Shown piece by piece: positions 59,161 to 64,000 of a stretch of 64,000 bases of DNA. Made by a program: the position numbers and the translations under genes. A model generated the notes under the pieces. The model saw only the letters and a program-made list of their open reading frames with translations, did not search any database and was not told the origin of the DNA. Numbering within the stretch: the first letter of the stretch is position 1; each line of letters opens with the position of its first letter. This DNA is from Hirsutella rhossiliensis (taxonomy: Eukaryota; Ascomycota; Sordariomycetes; Hypocreales; Ophiocordycipitaceae): assembly GCF_020360975.1 (NCBI RefSeq), contig NW_025408670.1:4464001-4528000 (forward strand). The letters are read 5' to 3'.

Positions 59161-61190
59161 AAGGGATCTTAAAATATAGAAATAAGTTAAATTTATAGAA
59201 CTAAAATACCTTTATCTTAAAGGAGTCTTTAAAAACTAAATTAAGAAGAACGGAAAATAATTCTAGGAAGATATATAAAATAAAAATCGATAATAATAAT
59301 AGGTAGTCTATAAATAATATAATAAAGAGGATATAAATATAGCCCTTATACTTACGAAACTCGGATAATAACCTAAAGAGGACTAATAAAGTATTAATAA
59401 TATAAGCTCTAAAGAATAAGAAATACTTAGAGAAATAGAGGATAAGAACGAACTTATACTACTACCCTTACTACTAAGGGAAAATACTATAATTAGAGAA
59501 TATACTCTATACTTTAAAGAATTTAAAGAAATACTTAAAATTAAAACCTAATAAATACCTTAAATTCTTATAGAAAACTAATAAGCTATATTAATTCGAT
59601 ATTAACTAGTACTACGTAGAGGAGACTATACTATAGCTATTACTATAGTCGATACCTTTATAGCTCTATAAGGAGAATAGTAACTATAAGGAGAATTTAA
59701 AGATAATCTATAAATACTACTTACTTATAAGTACTATAAGTATATTTTATAGATATTATATATCTACCTAGATTATATAATATACTTCTAGATAAAGGTA
59801 TAATATAATGCCTTCTTAGTTAGGTTTAAAGGATAAGTACTTTTAAAACCCTACCTAAGTATAGAACTAAACTACTAGAAATTTAATTAACGCTACCTAA
59901 ACGACTAAGTTATATTATTAGAACCCGATTATAGTATGCTACTTAAATACCGCGATAATTATAGTTTATTAATAAGATATCTTTTAGAGATATATAAAAT
60001 CTATAAATATACTAAAATAAAGGAATAGTATAACGCTACTCGCTTTAAGGTATCTAAACCCTTAATCTTTTAAAGACTTATATAATAAGTTAAATATAAT
60101 AAGGAAGATTATAATCAATATATATACTTAAATTATAGAATTTATAAATACGAAAAAGTATAAGTATAGTATAAACGATATAACGGTATACTAAAAGATT
60201 ACTAGTAATATATATAAAGGCTATAAGCCGTATTTAACTAAGGAAGAATTAATAAGGAAATACTATATAAAAAATAAAAAGACGCTAAACGAAAACTTAA
60301 CCTTTAGTATAAAAATAAATAGAATTATAAAGTATAGTATATAATTAACTATAAAGTAGTATAATATAAACGATATAGTATTAAGAAATAAGAAATCTTC
60401 GATTAGCTATAAGAAATTAGTTTCTTAAGCCTTAATATAATACTACGCGACGAAAATATAAAGAAACGATATTAATAATAAATTAAAGAAGAATACCTAA
60501 ATAAAATAAATAAGGACTAAGTAAAAAACGAGGTATACTATCTATAAAAGGGCTATAGACTAGTATAATATAATAAGATCTAAGGACCCTATATATAGTA
60601 ATAGTAAGCTATAGTAACTAAATAGTATTAGATATTTAAATCGCGGGATATTATATATATATACTTTTAAATTATAGCGCGATAGGTAATTATATTTTAC
60701 CTAAAGTCGTTAATCGTTGCCGACTTATATAAAGATATAAGAAAGATCTATATAAACTTATAAATATTAAAGGAGAGGCCTTTAACTATAATAATAAAAT
60801 TATTAATATAGAGATTAATTACCTCGATATTAATATTTAGGGCTACGACGAATAAGTTAACTTCGATATTATAAATATTAAAGAATACGACCTTATATTA
60901 GGGCTTTTAAAGCTATAAGAGAGCAACCTACTAATTAACTAGAAAATTAGCTAGCTACGTTAGAACGAAGATATAAGTTTCTAGGACTAGTAGATTTAAA
61001 AGAAAGTAAAATTTTATAATAATTTAGCTACTAAATAAGATAAAAGGGATAACCGTTTAAGTAAATTCTTACGGGCTTTAGCGATATAAACGAAAATAGT
61101 AACCGAACTAGTAGATATAATAAAATCGACTAATAAGACCTATATACTAACTAACACGGCTATATAACCTAGTATTTAATATACTAAAAG
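59160..61190 (+). pseudogene. A3 linker and protease, RIP-mutated, followed by deletion junction
   Basis: The first 1.5 kb (about 59160-60640) is the same domain-less, Gln/Asn/Lys/Tyr-rich linker as in A1. The protease at about 60650-60960 has residues YLDINIQGYDE*VNFDI and EYDLILGLLKLQE near 60892-60930. About 200 bp further, at 61175-61195 (AGTATTTAATATACTAAAAG), the sequence passes directly into the region just upstream of integrase. The shared TTAATATA at both A1 breakpoints suggests a microhomology or template-switch deletion. Confidence 0.72.
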
Positions 61191-62560
61191 ATCCTAAAAT
61201 AGATAAAAGAATATAAAGTACTAAAGGGATATAATATAGAATATTCGGAAGTTCTAATATATAAAAATAAAATCTAGATACTACTAGAATTATAAGATAA
61301 AGTTATATAAGATATATACGAATATTTAATATATAGATACTAAGGAATCTAAAGAATAATAAAACGGATTAAACGATAATATAACTTCTTATAGCTTAAG
61401 GAAGTAGTATAATAAGTTATTAAAGAATATAAACTTTATATATAAAGTAAAGCTAAACGATATAAACTATATAGAGAATTATAACCGCTACTAGTACTAG
61501 AGAAACTATAGGATTCGATAGCTTTTAACTATATTATAAAGCTATTACTATCGAAAGAACCTATAACTAATATTAAGTACGATAGTATATTCGTTATTAC
61601 TAATAGATTAACGAAGTATAGGTATTTTTTACTATATAAAGAAGTAAGTAATATAGATGAGCTAGTATATATATTCCTACGAATAATTATTAGTAATTAT
61701 AAACTACTAAATAAGATTATCTTTAATAAAGGAAGTACGTTTATAGCTAAGTTTTAGTAAGCTCTTATAGTATAATTAAGAACGAAATATACGCTTAGTA
61801 TAGCTTATTACCTATAAATAGATAGATAAATAAAACGACTTAACTAAACGCTTAAATAATATTTACGATACTATATTAGCTACGAATAAAACAATTAAGT
61901 TATATAGCTATTAATAGCGTAACTAGCTTATAATAGCTTAGTTATAGAAATAACTAAGCTCTTACTAGTATACGCTAATTACGGATATAACCTAGAAGTA
62001 TTTAAGGTTACTTAATAAAGACTATAAGCGGAACGAGCGATACTATAACTAAATTAGCTATAAAGATTATATAAAGAAATATAATAAGAACTTTAATTTA
62101 TTAGAGAATAAATATCTACTTACTATAATCGGAAAAGATTATAAGGACTAATCTTTTAAGAGGGAGATATAGTCTACCTTATATAACGAAATATTAAAAT
62201 AAAACGACTAAGTAATAAATTAGATTTTAAGAAACTTAGACCGTTTAAGGTTAAGAAAACTATTTTAAAAGTTAACTATAAACTTTTGCTACTAATAATA
62301 ATATAGATATACCCGATATTTTATATCTTATTATTAAAACTAGCGCTACGAAACGCTAAACTATAGGAAAAAATTAAAGTTAATAACGATTAAGAATATA
62401 AAGTAAAATAAATACTAGATATAAGAAAATAAGGTTAGTAATAAGAATACCTTATTAAGTAGAAGGGATATAGACTAGAGGAAAATACTTAGGAACTACT
62501 TAAATACTTAACCTACTATAGCTCTCTACTTCGATAATTTTACTAGAAGGTTTAGGAGGG
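61190..62560 (+). pseudogene. A3 integrase and chromodomain, RIP-mutated
   Basis: The zinc region near 61315-61450 reads YEYLIYRYQGIQ...YNFLQLKEVV..VIKEYKLYIQSKAKR (HHCC with Cys to Tyr). The rve core has FDYIIKLL-like residues near 61525, SIFVITNRLTKYRYF (61578-61625), then a region with NKGSTFIAKF (61729-61757) and AYYLQIDRQIKRLNQTL (61805-61853, from HPQTDGQTERxNQ). A chromodomain at 62400-62530 reads QILDIRKQG*QQEYLIK*KGYRLEENT, and pol ends near 62560. This is the clearest chromodomain in the window. Confidence 0.87.
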
Positions 62561-63200
62561 ATTAAAAGACTAAGATCTATAAACTCCTCGCTAATACTAA
62601 ACGAGGACTAATTCGCCTTATTAGGAACGCTTAACGATTATAAATTATTTACTACCTAATACTTATATATATTAAGCGTAGGTAAAACGCTATCCTTAGT
62701 ATCTACTTCTTAGATACTACGATAAAATAACTTAGAACTCTTTTCCTTTATATAATTCTAAATCTTCTAGATATAAGCTAAACGATTAATAGCGATAGAT
62801 ATTTACGACTAAAGGTTTATAAGCTATGCCTAAAGCTCTAATAAGGCTTCCCTAGCTTCCTCTTCTTTAGAATATAGCCTATACTACTCCGCTAATAATT
62901 TAGTTACTAAAAGAAATATATTAGCTATTATATATAGAAAGAATTAAAAGATACTTATAAGAAGAGGCTACTAAAACACTATTATAATAGGGACGACTAC
63001 TAGTAATATAATTATTATAGCGCGAAGAATTTTCGGCTATCTAATAATTCGTCCTCTTTACCTTAAAGTATTAAGTATATAGTATATTAGTAGGATCTCT
63101 ACTTAAGTTAATATATTCGGTAAGAGCAGCGCGCTTAAAGGCTTTTTAAGAACGATTTTTTAGTATACGACTAAATATACTATTAGTAGTATATCCCGAA
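62545..63200 (-). pseudogene. Antisense ORF of chromovirus A3, diverged
   Basis: Minus-strand region in the same place as the A1/A2 antisense ORF and convergent with the chromodomain end. SSRYNNYITSSRPYYNSVLVASS near 63000-63060 is a diverged counterpart of SKYxxYIxRGRSYNTLSVA; with Tyr as former Cys both give CxxC(I)xxxRxC. The following helical part and the end around 62640-62570 also correspond. More different from A1/A2 than the neighbouring pol is, as if under looser constraint. Confidence 0.5.
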
Positions 63201-63302
63201 AAGATAAAGAAATAAGGAATAATATACTTACGTATAACGTAATAAGGGTATATTTATATATAGCGGCTAAGGTAGCTATAGTAGGTCTTATATATAATAC
63301 TA

Positions 63303-63317
63303 AAAGGAAGGGAGATA
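63303..63317 (+). other. Polypurine tract of A3
   Basis: AAAAGGAAGGGAGAT immediately upstream of the 3' LTR (63321), the expected primer site for plus-strand DNA synthesis. The same tract is found in reverse complement next to the A1 (about 10180-10195) and A2 (about 50352-50370) 3' LTRs. Confidence 0.85.
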
Positions 63318-63320
63318 TTA

Positions 63321-63770
63321 TATTACGACTACGGCTACTAGGCCGCTAACGGTCGACCGCGTTAAGTATATAATATAGTCTAACGGATAAATAGTTAGCA
63401 CGACTATCTAATAGATATAGGATCGAGGGGATTATAGAGATCTAAGTAATCTAAGATTAATAAGATTACTACGCTTTATACGATCTAATATTAGGGATTA
63501 TAGCTAGGACTATAATCTAAGGATAGTCTTTATAGGTATATATAGCTACCTACTTTTACTCCTTTAGATAGATAGCTTAATAGCTTTTAATATAGATCTT
63601 TATTATAATTCTATCTTTAATTCTAATTACTTAGTTATAGTCTACGGTCTACGACCTCTAACTTATTACTAACGTAATATACTTATTATTACTTAGACTA
63701 CGCCCTATTATATCTACTAATATAAACCCCTTAATAGGTTTATCCCTTAGGAATAACACCGGTCGTTATA
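63321..63770 (+). repeat. 3' LTR of A3 (450 bp)
   Basis: Pair of 57553-58002 over its full length. Differences are almost only C/T and G/A and fall on both copies. Ends GGTCGTTATA, followed by the TSD CGCTG. Confidence 0.9.
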
Positions 63771-64000
63771 CGCTGCTATTCCTAACGCCGCCGCCGTCGC
63801 TACTTAGCTAGGTAGCTTAGAAGGCCGGATCCACGCCCTTAAGGCCGGGGCCGCGCCTTATACTAAGGAGGAGGACGAGGAGGAGGATAAGGAGGAGGAT
63901 AAGGATAACTATTTAGTAGTCGAGACCTTATTAAAAAAGAAGGCCCGCTAGGCCTAGTCTATACGCCCTTAAGCGCGCTTATAAGGGCTAATACGATTTA
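63771..64000 (+). pseudogene. B3 antisense-type ORF, 3' part, runs to the right edge
   Basis: Resumes after A3 with Ala codons: AAIPNAAAVAT*LGSLEGRI (63774 onward), then a Glu/Asp/Lys run (EEDEEEDKEEDKDN near 63865-63912). This corresponds to GLKGRLSALETAAAA followed by the acidic end of the B1 antisense ORF. The frame later meets RIP-type stops. Together with 56640-57552 it encodes about 380 residues. Confidence 0.55.

Larger units (their letters stand above)
57553..63770 (+). mobile_element. Chromovirus A3, LTR-bounded, RT and RNase H deleted
   Basis: 6218 bp with 450-bp LTRs (57553-58002 and 63321-63770), polypurine tract AAAAGGAAGGGAGAT at 63303-63317 and TSD CGCCG/CGCTG (57548-57552 and 63771-63775, one C/T difference). 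Gag, linker, protease, integrase, chromodomain and a convergent antisense ORF are present. Near 61190 the sequence jumps from the position equivalent to A1 13885 to that of A1 12260, removing about 1.6 kb with RT and RNase H. Inserted inside the B3 gene. Confidence 0.9.

Noticed and set aside
1..64000. Open reading frames of a few hundred bases in many frames
   Set aside because: With TGA nearly abolished and the sequence dominated by few dinucleotides, long stop-free runs arise by chance in shadow frames. Only frames with residual domain motifs or a conserved partner copy were kept.
1..64000. Telomeric repeats or rRNA genes
   Set aside because: No TTAGGG/CCCTAA array and no recognisable rRNA core segments were seen on either strand.

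Overview
The window is 64 kb of fungal repeat DNA with no intact gene. CpA and TpG are almost absent on both strands, TpA is in large excess, and CpG survives fairly well. That is the signature of repeat-induced point mutation (RIP, C to T at CpA), so the source is almost certainly a filamentous ascomycete (Pezizomycotina) and the window an AT-rich heterochromatic block. Nearly all ATG codons have become ATA. CAA, CAG and TGG codons have become TAA or TAG, while TGA stops are almost missing. Every coding region is therefore listed as a pseudogene, recognised from its residual protein sequence.

Layout. 1-9703: a Ty1/Copia family as two facing copies (plus-strand RT-RNase H with a 3' LTR at 1-2772; a minus-strand body at 3938-8951), interrupted or bordered by a ~480-bp repeat called D here (964, 3181, 8952 and again 28267). 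9704-17548: chromovirus A1 (Ty3/Gypsy with chromodomain, minus strand). 17549-18587: RIPed spacer with a 72-bp direct repeat and a tRNA-like fragment. 18588-25929 and 29245-36602: two full-length copies of one ~7.35-kb LINE, inverted and convergent, each with its own target-site duplication. Between them lie a Copia LTR (26317), a 1-kb element with 41-bp terminal inverted repeats (27095-28091), D copy 4 and a 253-bp LTR. 36603-49878: a second chromovirus lineage, C (minus strand), split by a complete Ty3 element B1 (39955-46741, 186-bp LTRs, 5-bp TSD). 49879-53220: truncated chromovirus A2. 53221-56350: truncated B2. 56640-64000: the antisense-type gene of a B-like element (B3), split by chromovirus A3 (57553-63770), which has 450-bp LTRs and a TSD but has lost RT and RNase H.

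The most interesting pattern is a shared architecture. Four retroelement lineages (chromovirus A, chromovirus C, Ty3 element B and the LINE) each carry an extra coding region on the strand opposite gag-pol, placed at the 3' end and convergent with pol. The four antisense products look unrelated to one another: a CxxC/coiled-coil protein in A, an Ala-rich acidic protein in B, a Ser/Thr/Gln-rich protein in C and a Lys/Ala-rich protein in the LINE. Several have pyrimidine-rich DNA upstream, as fungal promoters often do. The Copia elements lack such a gene.

The elements do not work together as a pathway. The window is a nest in which chromodomain-bearing integrases may have favoured insertion into existing heterochromatin and RIP then destroyed everything. 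Domain boundaries are accurate to roughly 50-100 bp; LTR, TIR and TSD ends are given to the base where copies could be compared.
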